Assembly: GCF_000308675.1 (NCBI RefSeq)
Contig: NZ_BAGE01000024.1
Span: 38,871 to 102,870 of the forward strand
Source: Nocardia paucivorans NBRC 100373
GTDB taxonomy: Bacteria > Actinomycetota > Actinomycetes > Mycobacteriales > Mycobacteriaceae
Direction: 5' to 3'
DNA length: 64,000 nt
The notes beneath the pieces are model-generated. The model ran no database searches, was not told the origin of the DNA, and saw nothing but the letters and a program-made list of their open reading frames with translations. Shown piece by piece: positions 1 through 8,621 of the stretch (the first letter of the stretch is position 1; every line of letters begins with the position of its first letter). The position numbers and the translations under genes were made by a program.

Positions 1-256
1 CGTCTGCGACTACACGATCCTCGAGCCGGTGCTGCGGGTGCTCGATCTGCCCTGGGGCCGGCCGGGCCTGGTCACCGCGAGCCTCGATCACGCCATGTGG
101 TTCCATCGTCGCGAGCCGGTGCGGGACTGGCTGCTCTACGCCCAGGAGGCCGTGGCCGCCGAGGACGGCCGTGGCGTGGGGATGGGCCGTTTCTTCACCC
201 GCGACGGGCGGCATGTCGCCACGGTGGTGCAGGAAGGCATGATCAGACCATCGTGA
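1..256 (+). CDS. tesB: Acyl-CoA thioesterase II (TesB-like), C-terminal end only
   Basis: This is the 3' end of a gene that begins before the window; the open frame runs from base 2 to a TGA at 254-256. The readable ~84 residues include SLDHAMWFHR, DWLLYA, GRGVGMG and a final VQEGMIRPS, which follow the C-terminal hot-dog domain of TesB-type acyl-CoA thioesterases. These enzymes hydrolyse fatty acyl-CoA to free fatty acid and CoA in the cytosol. The Asp in the SLDHAMWFH block matches a conserved active-site position of the family. The identity is fairly secure from these motifs; the N-terminal half cannot be checked. Confidence 0.8.
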   Translation, partial: VCDYTILEPVLRVLDLPWGRPGLVTASLDHAMWFHRREPVRDWLLYAQEAVAAEDGRGVGMGRFFTRDGRHVATVVQEGMIRPS

Positions 257-323
257 CGGATGTCGATATGGCGCGAGTCGGCGCCGGGGTCCGGCCGGAG
301 CGGTCCTATCGTATGGTGCAAGC

Positions 324-1220
324 ATGACGGCAGCATCACCGGCGACCGCTTCGGTTCCCACCGGCCGGGACTCCCGACTGGCGCAATGGATCATCACCAT
401 CTTCGGGCTGTGCGCCCGTGCGGAGGGAAACTGGCTGTCGACGGCCTCGGTGGTGGCGCTGATGGCGGACCTCGGCGCCGAGGGGCAGGCGGTTCGTTCC
501 TCGATCTCCCGGTTGAAGCGCCGCGGCGTCCTGGTGAGCGAACGCTCCGGCACCACCGCCGGCTATCGCCTGTCCGACACCACCTTGGAGGTCCTCGCCG
601 AGGGTGATGTGCGGATCTTCGCGCGTTCCCGGGCCACCGAGAACGACGGTTGGGTCATGGTGGTGTTCTCCGTCCCCGAATCCGAGCGCGACAAACGCCA
701 CGCCTTGCGCTCGGCCCTGACCCGGCTGGGTTTCGGGACGGCGGCCCCCGGGGTGTGGCTGGCCCCCGGCACGCTGGAAACGGAGGTGCGGCACACCCTC
801 GAGCGGCTCGGTCTCGCGGAATACGTGGACCTCTTCGTCGCCCGACACACCGGCTTCGGGGATCTGCGCACCAAGGTTCGGCAATGGTGGGATCTGACGG
901 AGTTGACCGAGCTGTACACGGACTATCTACAGCGTTACCGTCCGGTCCTGTTCCGGGCCACGGCCGAGCCGATGACACCGCGAGAAGCGTTCGCGCTGTA
1001 CATCCCCATGCTCACCGAATGGCGCCGACTGCCCTACCGCGATCCGGGGCTACCGTTGTCGCTGCTGCCGCCCGCCTGGAACGGTGAGGCCGCGGGCGCC
1101 CTGTTCGACGAACTCGATGCGCTGCTGAATCCGCCGGCGCAGAAACACGCTCTGGCCGTGATCCACGGTAAACGCCGCACCGGTCGATCGGCCCGCGGCC
1201 GGGCCACACCGGACCGGTGA
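324..1220 (+). CDS. PaaX-family transcriptional regulator
   Basis: The predicted 298-residue protein has the PaaX-family layout. An N-terminal winged-helix region (about residues 15-95) contains RSSISRLKRRGVL as the likely recognition helix. A central domain follows with VVFSVPESERDKRHALR and LTRLGFGTAAPGVWLAP, then a C-terminal domain ending near LPPAWNGEAA. Known PaaX proteins repress phenylacetate or related aromatic catabolism and are released by an aryl-CoA ligand; many paralogues have other targets. No paa genes lie nearby, so the target is unknown. The preceding TesB end and the following secreted esterase do not form an obvious operon with it. The ATG at 324 is the first good start in frame. 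Confidence 0.85.
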   Translation: MTAASPATASVPTGRDSRLAQWIITIFGLCARAEGNWLSTASVVALMADLGAEGQAVRSSISRLKRRGVLVSERSGTTAGYRLSDTTLEVLAEGDVRIFARSRATENDGWVMVVFSVPESERDKRHALRSALTRLGFGTAAPGVWLAPGTLETEVRHTLERLGLAEYVDLFVARHTGFGDLRTKVRQWWDLTELTELYTDYLQRYRPVLFRATAEPMTPREAFALYIPMLTEWRRLPYRDPGLPLSLLPPAWNGEAAGALFDELDALLNPPAQKHALAVIHGKRRTGRSARGRATPDR

Positions 1221-1561
1221 CGAAGACCCCGGTGATACAGGGGTGGAACTTCGCCGCCGGACGAGTTCGTCGATCGGCGCTGCCGGCTCCATCTCCGGGG
1301 GCGCGTCGAGCGGCATATCGATCGCGGTCTCGACCACCACATACCCCGGCGATCGCTCCGGACGGGCGCGCCGATCAGGCTCGGCGAACGGTGCTATCTC
1401 ACGAACAACTCTGCCGAATCCCATCCACATGCGGCAAGGTCGCAGACGCCGCCGGTCCCCGGCGACGGCCGGCTCGGTGTGATCATCTTTCCGTCGAGTC
1501 GGGTAGATTGCCATTCCCGACCGATGCGATGTCGGTCGCGAGTGGAGATCCGGGGTTTGAC

Positions 1562-2629
1562 GTGAGACGCCAAAGATTCAGGGCCGCACTGCGAGTCGCT
1601 GTTACCGCAACGATGGTCGCCGCATCCGTCACGGTGTTCGGAGCCGGAAACGGCACCGCCGACAGCGGCGATCCGATCATCGCATCCAAGGAACTGCTCG
1701 CCGATCCCGTTTCCGAGAACGGTTCTCGGATCGTCGCCTACCGGGTCGACGATCGCAACCTGACCATGTTGGTCCACTCCGTGGCGATGGACGAGAACGT
1801 CACCGTTCGGGTGCAGCGCCCCCACGACGCCTCCCAACCCCGACCGGTGCTCTACTTGCTCAACGGGGCCGGCGGCGGAACCGACCGGGCCACCTGGTGG
1901 GCCAATACCGATGTCGGCGACTTCCTGGCGACCAAGGACGTCAATGTGGTGATGCCGATCGGGGGCGCATTCGCCTACTACACCGACTGGCGGCGCGATG
2001 ACCCGGTGTTGGGACGCAACAAATGGCGCACCTTCTTCCTGGAGGAGCTGCCCCCACTGGTCGATGCGGCCCTGGGCACCAACGGAATCAATGCCATTGC
2101 CGCGAACTCGATGACCGCCACCGCGGTCCTACAGTTGGCCGAGGCCGCACCCGGCTTCTATCGGAGCGTCGCCGGATACAGCGGATGCGCCCAGATCGCC
2201 GACCCGATCGGAAAACAGTTCACCAAGCTGGTCGTCGAGCTCTACGGCGGCGGCGATGTGCGCAATATGTACGGTGAAGACGATGATCCGGCCTGGGCGG
2301 CCAATGATCCGGTCGTGAATGCCGAGGCGCTGCGGGGCACCAGACTGTACATATCGAGCGGCAACGGATTGCCGGGACGGTGGGACACCGTCAACGGCGA
2401 CTACTCCCAGCCCGGTCCCCACGGTCTGGCCAATCAGCTCCTGGTGGGCGGCGTTATCGAGGCCGCGACCAATTGGTGCACCCACAATCTCGAGGATCGG
2501 CTCACCCAACTGCGGATCCCGGCCACCTTCGACTACGCGCCGTCGGGTACCCACTCGTGGGGCTACTGGCGTGAAGCGTTCTACCGGTCCTGGCCGGTCC
2601 TCGCAGAAGGGCTCGGGCTGCCCGCGTAG
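1562..2629 (+). CDS. Secreted antigen-85-like esterase / mycolyltransferase-family protein
   Basis: The GTG at 1562 gives a 355-residue protein that opens with a classic signal peptide (VRRQRFRAALRVAVTA, hydrophobic core, then GNGTADS). An in-frame ATG at 1529 is the alternative start. The mature part is an alpha/beta-hydrolase of the esterase-D/antigen-85 type: LYLLNGAGGG, a tryptophan-rich WWANTDVGDF stretch, the nucleophile elbow AANSMTA with Ser near residue 183, and a C-terminal THSWGYW His near residue 331. In mycolata such proteins transfer mycolates to trehalose or arabinogalactan outside the membrane. The elbow reads N-S-M-T rather than the usual GLSM, so the exact substrate is uncertain. 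It is transcribed alone. Confidence 0.8.
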   Translation: MRRQRFRAALRVAVTATMVAASVTVFGAGNGTADSGDPIIASKELLADPVSENGSRIVAYRVDDRNLTMLVHSVAMDENVTVRVQRPHDASQPRPVLYLLNGAGGGTDRATWWANTDVGDFLATKDVNVVMPIGGAFAYYTDWRRDDPVLGRNKWRTFFLEELPPLVDAALGTNGINAIAANSMTATAVLQLAEAAPGFYRSVAGYSGCAQIADPIGKQFTKLVVELYGGGDVRNMYGEDDDPAWAANDPVVNAEALRGTRLYISSGNGLPGRWDTVNGDYSQPGPHGLANQLLVGGVIEAATNWCTHNLEDRLTQLRIPATFDYAPSGTHSWGYWREAFYRSWPVLAEGLGLPA

Positions 2630-2664
2630 GACAGGCGTTTTCCCGGACTCACCCGGACCTATCG

Positions 2665-3320
2665 GTGGACTGCGCTCGTATGGTTCACCGGGAGGAACTT
2701 GTCGAGCATGGCAACGCTGTGTGTGACGGCGGTGGCACCGTAGTCGATCATCCGGGCTCGTGGTCGTCGATGGCGCAGAGCAGGTCGCAATGTCCCTCGG
2801 CGACACCGATGAGATTGCGCCGCAACAGATCCGCATCACGCAATGCGGTATCGGCACCATTACCACCGCTGGGTGAGGTGCGTGGATCGCGGCGCCGAGC
2901 AGGGTCACCGGACCGAGCGGCCGACGTCGCACGGAATGGACCACCCGAATCGACAGTGCCGTGCTGTTGTCCGCATCGGCCTGCGTGACGAGAGCACGGA
3001 CGTCCGGCGCCGGTCGCGGATATGGGCAAGCATCGTACGCTGCGGGCCGACCGTCTCACCCGATCAACCCGACGGCAGCAGCATCACCCAACGCATATAG
3101 TCGACTGCATCGGGCAGGACGACCCCGCGAGCGACGGCTTCTCCGGTGATCTCGGGCCCATCGAAACACATGGGACCCGGCGTCGAGTTGGTTTCGCCGT
3201 CGACGATCTGCGTGCCGAAACCGGGCATGAGGCAGCCGAAACGGTCGGTCGGCAGAATACGGACCGATGACGAACCCGACATCGGTGTCGGTCGGGTGAG
3301 CACAGGGGCGAGCAGGCCTC
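2665..3320 (-). pseudogene. Decayed FAD-dependent monooxygenase (aromatic-ring-hydroxylase type)
   Basis: No intact frame exists here, but consecutive minus-strand pieces in different frames rebuild the C-terminal half of a FAD-binding monooxygenase. In order they are DAVDYMRWVMLLP (about 3070-3110), TMLAHIRD, APDVRALVTQADADNS, then RRPLGPVTLLGAAIH. A frame change follows, then SGGNGADTALRDADLL and RNLIGVAEGHCDLL, another frame change, and MIDYGATAVT. The VTLLGDAxH...GxGANTALxDAxxL block is the conserved FAD/ribityl motif of the family. At least three frameshifts and one stop are needed, so the gene is dead. No N-terminal GxGxxG part was found, so it is also truncated. Confidence 0.65.
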
Positions 3321-3435
3321 GAACCTGTGAGTTGATCCTATCCGCACGGGCGGCTGTTTGGTTTCCGCACTTGTGGCTACTGCGGAAGAGGACCGGTGAT
3401 ATCGAATCGCCGGCCGATACGGAAAGGGAACAGCC

Positions 3436-3609
3436 ATGAGCGCTACCGACAAGGCGAAGAACAAGGCCGAGAATCTCGCCGGTCAGGCCAAGGAGAAGTA
3501 CGGCGCGGCCACCGACGACCCGGACAAGAAGCAAGAGGGCAAGGCCGACCAGGTCAAGTCCAATTTGAAGGATGCGGGCGAGAAGGTCAAAGACGCCTTC
3601 CGTGACTGA
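3436..3609 (+). CDS. CsbD-like stress protein
   Basis: This small gene encodes 57 residues beginning MSATDKAKNKAENLAG and ending KVKDAFRD. It is very rich in Lys, Asp, Glu and Ala, has no Cys or Trp, and follows the CsbD-family repeat KAENLAGQAKEKYG...KKQEGKADQVKSNLKDAG. CsbD proteins are small, soluble, probably helical and general-stress induced; their molecular role is unknown. A good AAAGGGA ribosome site sits 5 bases before the ATG. It stands alone and is followed by strong hairpins. Confidence 0.85.
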   Translation: MSATDKAKNKAENLAGQAKEKYGAATDDPDKKQEGKADQVKSNLKDAGEKVKDAFRD

Positions 3610-3741
3610 AATCCCGATCACATACTCCGATCGACCCCATCCGTCGGGCCATGGTGGGCATCCGAGAGGGCCGAAAGGCCCGTCCCCCGCCGCGGTGACC
3701 GAGAAAGCGATACGCGCTCGCCCGGTCGACGCGCGGGGATC

Positions 3742-3830
3742 GCCGGCGGAGAAGCCTGTTGGTATCGGGATCGCGATCCCGATCAGGCCTCTCCGCCGGC
3801 ACCCCGTCAACGGTGCGGGGCTTTATCTCC
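3742..3830. terminator. Nested strong hairpins, probable bidirectional terminator region
   Basis: An 11-bp perfect stem (3742-3752 with 3790-3800) encloses a second short stem (GCCTG with CAGGC) and the self-complementary block ATCGGGATCGCGATCCCGAT. A further short stem (CCCCG/CGGGG) follows at 3802-3820 with CTTTAT after it. It lies between the CsbD-like gene and the convergent acidic-protein gene, so transcription termination is the simplest role. A structured small RNA cannot be excluded. The remainder of 3610-3905 shows nothing else. Confidence 0.5.
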
Positions 3831-3905
3831 ACAGGCCGGTATCAGACCTCGCGAGCCGAACTCGTACGTCGAGAACAAGGGCAAATCCGACCACATCCCC
3901 GAGGT

Positions 3906-4586
3906 CTATCGGCCGAAGCGCCCCTTGGCAAAGTTGCGCAACCCACGAATTTTCTCGTTCACCGTGGTGACCACACCCCGCAGGCGGGAAGGATTGTCTT
4001 CGCGAAGGGCCGCCTTCTCCTCCGGCGCCTCCATCACAGAAACCGGGGATGCCTGTATCCTCTCGGTTTCACCACCGCCCCCGAGGTCACCGTCACCCTC
4101 GCCCTCACTCTCGGCTTTGCCTTCCCCCTCGGGCTCGCCCTTACCCTCGGACGTGCCCTCCTCCTTGGACTCGGCACCGATCTCGGGCTCACTGTCGCTC
4201 TGGGAGTCATCCTCGCCCTCGACCTCACTGTCGCGCTCGGACTCGTCGGTGTCGGGGAACGGCTCCGGGGCCGGTTCCGCGATCTGCTCCTGCGCATCCT
4301 TTTCCGGCCTCGAATCACCGACGATGGGGGTGCTGCCACCGCGTTCGGTTCCCGGGGCGAGATGCTCCTCGGCCTGTGTGGTTTCGACGGCAGCGGGTGC
4401 TGTTTCGGCGCCGTTCTCCAGTCCTGCCGCCTTGGCCCACTTCACCAAACTCGTCTCCGACGGCCGCCCGCTGTGGCGATCGGCGACCTGTCGACAGGCC
4501 GAGCGCAGCGAGTAACCTTGTCCTAGAAGCTTTTTCACGTCCCCGAGATATTTCTTCTTCTCGGCGTCGGAATAGGGCCCGGCCAT
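3906..4586 (-). CDS. Acidic, disordered protein with N-terminal helix-turn-helix-like segment
   Basis: The product is about 226 residues. The first ~50 (MAGPYSDAEKKKYLGDVKKL, then GYSLRSACRQVADRHSGR and SLVKWAKAAGL) resemble a small Myb/transposase-type helix-turn-helix. Residues ~60-170 are a highly acidic low-complexity stretch of Glu, Asp, Ser and Gly. The last ~40 are basic and end FAKGRFGR. The ATG at 4586 has AGGAGG 8 bases upstream; a GTG at 4592 is too close to that site. The charge pattern suggests a DNA-associated or scaffold protein, but this is inference. No specific family was recognised. Confidence 0.7.
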   Translation of the reverse strand: MAGPYSDAEKKKYLGDVKKLLGQGYSLRSACRQVADRHSGRPSETSLVKWAKAAGLENGAETAPAAVETTQAEEHLAPGTERGGSTPIVGDSRPEKDAQEQIAEPAPEPFPDTDESERDSEVEGEDDSQSDSEPEIGAESKEEGTSEGKGEPEGEGKAESEGEGDGDLGGGGETERIQASPVSVMEAPEEKAALREDNPSRLRGVVTTVNEKIRGLRNFAKGRFGR

Positions 4587-4888
4587 TCGCACATCCTCCT
4601 ACCAGCTAGGTGTCGCCTTTCAGTGTCGGGCATGCGGGCCGTGATGTCCGCAGCGGTGGTCGGATAACGACCATCGCCCGGCCGGCGATGGTGTTCGATC
4701 TTCTTTCCGATGCGGGCGGGTGGGTGGCGGAGTAGGGTGACGGGCGATGGCCGCCGACCGTGTTGCCGGCACCCGGATAGCGGCCGGGCGTCCCGGGCCG
4801 GGAATCCGTCCTATCGATCGACAGCCCGGTTTAAGGCAGCTCCGCATCGGGTAGACCGATCGGAAGCCCGCAGAGAGGAACAGTTGTC

Positions 4889-5326
4889 TTGGGAATGCGA
4901 TTGCGCCTGTTGCTCCTCGGCGCATGTGCCGCTACGGCTCTGCTACCGACCACCGCACCCGCCGCCGCTCAAGCGGCAGCCGATTTCGAAGATGCCCGGG
5001 TGGAGGTGTACCCCGGATGCGCCGGAGTGGTTCGCACGGTGGCAGCGGTGAGTCCGCTGCCGAACGGTGCGCTGGGAGTCCGGGTGGTGGTGCTGTTCAA
5101 GGCCGACTACCAGGACCCGTCCTGTGCGGTGACCACGACGGTGAACTGGCGCAATCTCGATTCCGGGGCCGGCGGGGCCGAGGATGTCACGGTGTCGTCC
5201 GTTCCCGTATCCGGTGGTTTCCTCACTCCCGACCACGGTTACGGCCGAGTCCTGGCCGATACCGGGCCGGGTAGGGTGGCCATCACGGTCGGCACGAACC
5301 CGGGCGAGGTCATCGTCATCGTCTGA
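4889..5326 (+). CDS. Secreted protein of unknown function
   Basis: The product is about 145 residues with a clear Sec signal peptide (MRLRLLLLGACAATALLP, then PAAAQA as probable cleavage region). The mature part of ~115 residues holds two Cys (YPGCAGV and DPSCAVT), which could form one disulfide, and ends in a hydrophobic VIVIV. The beta-strand-rich pattern suggests a small extracytoplasmic domain. The TTG at 4889 is preceded by AGAGGAA 8 bases upstream, while the ATG at 4895 is the alternative. No family recognised. Confidence 0.7.
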   Translation: MGMRLRLLLLGACAATALLPTTAPAAAQAAADFEDARVEVYPGCAGVVRTVAAVSPLPNGALGVRVVVLFKADYQDPSCAVTTTVNWRNLDSGAGGAEDVTVSSVPVSGGFLTPDHGYGRVLADTGPGRVAITVGTNPGEVIVIV

Positions 5327-5349
5327 GCGCGGCCTAGAATTCCGGAGCC

Positions 5350-5742
5350 TCAGGACATATCCAACACACTCACCGGAACACCGTAGGGCAGGAACCGCAC
5401 CCGCCGACGTTCATCGGTATTGTCACGATGCGCGCGCAAGGCCTCGAGTTCGCTCGGGAAAACCTGGTCGACCCGGGCCGCACCGTTGTCATCGATACTG
5501 TAGATCGCCCACACCCCACTGCCGGTCTCACCGGTGGTCCTTCCCTCGGATTCCGGCGGATGTGACCGATCCGGGGCGAGAAAACGGCCGAGCAGCGACG
5601 CCGGCGAACCGCCGCCGGTGGGGTCCATGCGATCCAGGTATGCGCCGGCTTTCCCGAGCAGGTCCCGCAGACCGGCTTCCGCCTCACGCAGTGCACGTTC
5701 GAAATCTTCCGGGTCGATACCGAAAGGCCCGTTGGTTGGCAT
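5350..5742 (-). CDS. Hypothetical protein, 130 residues
   Basis: The soluble product has an N-terminal helical segment (DPEDFERALREAEAGLRDLLGKAG), a variable linker, and a C-terminal segment GVWAIYSIDDNGAARVDQVF followed by ELEALRAHRDN and RVRFLPYGV. The C-terminal part looks like a small conserved domain seen in many actinobacterial hypothetical proteins. No signal peptide or membrane segment is visible. It is convergent with the secreted protein gene ending at 5326 and divergent from hrpB. Confidence 0.65.
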   Translation of the reverse strand: MPTNGPFGIDPEDFERALREAEAGLRDLLGKAGAYLDRMDPTGGGSPASLLGRFLAPDRSHPPESEGRTTGETGSGVWAIYSIDDNGAARVDQVFPSELEALRAHRDNTDERRRVRFLPYGVPVSVLDMS

Positions 5743-5780
5743 CGCATACGCTCCTCGGGCGACGGTGGACTATCTTCTCG

Positions 5781-5823
5781 GTGTCCTCGCGAATCAGTGT
5801 CCTCGCGAATCGGTGTCCTCGCC
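5781..5823. repeat. Tandem 16-bp direct repeat, 2.7 copies
   Basis: The unit GTGTCCTCGCGAATCA occurs at 5781-5796, again with one change (final G) at 5797-5812, and in part (GTGTCCTCGC) at 5813-5822. It lies in the divergent space between the 130-residue hypothetical gene and hrpB. It could be a regulator site or simple slippage product. Confidence 0.75.
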
Positions 5824-5915
5824 ACACCGACCACACCGCCCATGAATCCGGTCGCCCACACATCACAACCGGCCGGATGCTTCCCATGGCGGCCGAGACC
5901 GCAGACTGATGGGTT

Positions 5916-8420
5916 GTGAAACTGCCCGAGCTTCCTGATCTACCGGTCCGTGACGTTCTCGATCACCTCGTCGGGGTATTGGCCGATCGTGGGGCGGCCG
6001 TGCTGGTCGCCCCGCCGGGAACGGGGAAAACCACCATGGTTCCCTTGGCGCTGGCGGCGGGTACCACGGGGCGGGTGCTCGTGGCCGAGCCGCGACGGTT
6101 GGCGGCGCGGGCGGCTGCCGGACGAATGGCGGCACTGCTGGGCGAGCAGGTGGGAGAAACCGTCGGCTACTCGGTGCGAGGAGATCGTCGAAGCGGTCGA
6201 CGGACCCGGATCGAGGTCGTCACGTCCGGGTTGTTGGTGCGCCGGTTACAGGAGGACCCCGAGTTGACGGGGGTCGATACGGTTGTACTCGACGAATGTC
6301 ACGAACGGCATCTCGACGCGGATCTGCTGTTGGCGCTGCTGCTGGATGCCCGGGCCGGATTACGGCCCGATCTTCGGGTGCTCGCCACCTCGGCGACCGT
6401 GGCGGCCGACCGCCTAGCGACGCTGGTGGGCGGGGATCACGCGGCGCCGGTGGTGCGGGTGCGAGGTCGGTCCCATCCCGTGGACACGACATACTTCCCC
6501 TCGCTGCCCCGGGAACGAATCGAAGCGCAAGTCGCGCGTGCCACACGAACCGCACTCGCCGAAACCGAGGGCGATGTCCTGGTCTTTCTGCCCGGGATGG
6601 CCGAGATCGGGAAAACGACGGCACTGTTGACCGATCTGGTCGATGTGGATGTCGTCACCCTGCACGGCCGACTGTCGGCCGCGAAGCAGGACACGGCGTT
6701 GCGGCCCGGTCCCCGGCGGCGAGTGGTGCTGGCCACGGCGGTGGCGGAGTCCAGTCTGACGGTGCCGGGAGTGCGGGCCGTGGTGGATTCGGGCCTCGCC
6801 CGCGTCCCGCGTATCGATCGGGCACGGGGATTGTCCGGGCTCACCACGGTTCGCGTCTCGGCGGCGGTGGCCGAGCAACGAGCCGGACGGGCCGGACGTG
6901 AGGCGCCGGGACGAGTGTGGCGATGCTGGCCGGAGCACGAGCAGAGCACACTGCCCGCCTACCCGGAACCGGAGATTCGGACGGCGGACCTGACACGGTT
7001 GGCCTTGGAATTGGCGTGCTGGGGCACGGCCGACGGACACGGACTGTCCTGGTGGGATACGCCGCCGGCCGGCGGATTGGCCGCTGGTCGGGAGGTGCTG
7101 CGGGCATTGGGGGCCGTGCGCGACGACGGCGCGGTGACCGACCGGGGACGATGTATGGCCCGGATCGGGCTGCATCCCCGTCTGGCGCGCGCACTGCTCG
7201 ACGGGGCAGCCGTTGTCGGCGTGCGAACAGCCGCGGAGGTGGTCGCCCTCCTCGACGACGACACACACCTGTCCACGGTGGATCTCGTGGCCGGTCTCCG
7301 GCGGCTGCGGCGCGAACAACCGGTGCGGTGGCGGCGCGAGGTCGAGCTGTTGGCTCGATCGGTCGAGGAATCGGCCGGTGCCGATGATCCGACCGACGAC
7401 CCGGCCTATGTTGTCGCATTGGCCTATCCCGAACGGTTGGCACGCCGACGACGCCCGGATTCGGCGAGCTATCTCATGGCCGGCGGAACCGCGGCCACAC
7501 TACCGCCCGGCTCCGGAACCGGCGATCCGGAGTGGCTGGCGGTCGGAGTCGCGACCCGCGATCCCGGCCGCTCCGAGGGGTACATCCGGCTGGCCGCTGC
7601 CGCCGATGAACAACTGGCCCGTCGGGCCGCGTCGAATTTGATCACCACCGTCGAGGAGGTGGATTGGATCGATGGTGATGTGGTGGCCCGACGGGTCGAA
7701 CGGCTGGGGGCGATCATCTTGTCGGAAAAACCCATCCGCGACCCCGATGCAGAATCGATCGGCGCGGCGGTGCGGCGCGGACTGGCCTCGACCGGTCTGG
7801 GCCTGCTGCCCTGGAACGCGGAGGCGATCGCGCTACGCCGGCGCCTGAACTTCCTGCACCGAACCCTCGGCGCCCCCTGGCCGGCAGTCGACGACGAGTC
7901 GTTGCTCGCCGCTGCCGATACCTGGCTCGGTCCCGAACTCGCCACCGTCCGCCGCCGCGCCGATCTCCACGACATCGATACCGAACAGGCCCTGCGCCGC
8001 CTGTTGCCGTGGCCGGAGGCCGCTCGGATGGACGAATTGGCGCCGGAACGCATCACGGTCCCCTCCGGCAGCCGGGTGCGACTCGACTATTCGACCGATC
8101 CTCCGGTACTCGCGGTCAAGGTGCAGGAGGTCTTCGGCTGGACGGATACACCGCGTCTGGCCCACGGTCGCATCCCGATCGTGCTGCATCTACTCTCCCC
8201 TGCCCAACGTCCGGTCGCGGTCACCGCGGACCTCACCTCCTTCTGGCGCACCGGCTGGCCGCAGGTTCGCGCCGAGCTTCGGGGGCGCTATCCCAAACAC
8301 GCCTGGCCGGAGGACCCCACCACCGTGCCCGCCCACCGGGGTACCGCCCGCAACGCGGGCCGTGTCGCTCCGGGATCGGCGCGTCGACCCGATGGGTCGG
8401 ATACCCGCCCGGGTCGGTGA
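5916..8420 (+). CDS. hrpB: ATP-dependent helicase HrpB
   Basis: The 834-residue protein is a DExH-box RNA/DNA helicase. Walker A is APPGTGKTT at about residues 32-40, the DEAH-type motif II is DECH at 126-129 and motif III is SAT at 159-161. The second RecA domain carries VLATAVAESSLTVPGVRAVVDSG and the motif VI sequence QRAGRAGR. The ratchet/HrpB C-terminal region runs to the end and ends in a basic tail. Length and order match the family (about 800-850 residues). The cellular role of HrpB is not settled. The GTG at 5916 is the likely start. The gene is monocistronic. Confidence 0.93.
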   Translation: MKLPELPDLPVRDVLDHLVGVLADRGAAVLVAPPGTGKTTMVPLALAAGTTGRVLVAEPRRLAARAAAGRMAALLGEQVGETVGYSVRGDRRSGRRTRIEVVTSGLLVRRLQEDPELTGVDTVVLDECHERHLDADLLLALLLDARAGLRPDLRVLATSATVAADRLATLVGGDHAAPVVRVRGRSHPVDTTYFPSLPRERIEAQVARATRTALAETEGDVLVFLPGMAEIGKTTALLTDLVDVDVVTLHGRLSAAKQDTALRPGPRRRVVLATAVAESSLTVPGVRAVVDSGLARVPRIDRARGLSGLTTVRVSAAVAEQRAGRAGREAPGRVWRCWPEHEQSTLPAYPEPEIRTADLTRLALELACWGTADGHGLSWWDTPPAGGLAAGREVLRALGAVRDDGAVTDRGRCMARIGLHPRLARALLDGAAVVGVRTAAEVVALLDDDTHLSTVDLVAGLRRLRREQPVRWRREVELLARSVEESAGADDPTDDPAYVVALAYPERLARRRRPDSASYLMAGGTAATLPPGSGTGDPEWLAVGVATRDPGRSEGYIRLAAAADEQLARRAASNLITTVEEVDWIDGDVVARRVERLGAIILSEKPIRDPDAESIGAAVRRGLASTGLGLLPWNAEAIALRRRLNFLHRTLGAPWPAVDDESLLAAADTWLGPELATVRRRADLHDIDTEQALRRLLPWPEAARMDELAPERITVPSGSRVRLDYSTDPPVLAVKVQEVFGWTDTPRLAHGRIPIVLHLLSPAQRPVAVTADLTSFWRTGWPQVRAELRGRYPKHAWPEDPTTVPAHRGTARNAGRVAPGSARRPDGSDTRPGR

Positions 8421-8621
8421 CCGCTACGGCCTCGGGTGAGCGGTCCGCGTCGTCCGGTGCGTTCCACGCTCTTTCGGCGCGGTCCGCGGTCACACGGCCG
8501 ACGAGCCGAGATCGGGCGACCGGCCGAGAACAGCGGGATAATTGCACTGCGGTTGCTCGTGCGCGCAGACTCGACGCCGGGCACTATCCGGCTCGGCTCG
8601 AACAGGAAGGCCAGGGTGAGG

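Noticed and set aside
2748..3059. A 103-codon minus frame as an intact small gene
   Set aside because: It contains a piece of the decayed FAD monooxygenase and continues in other frames on both sides.
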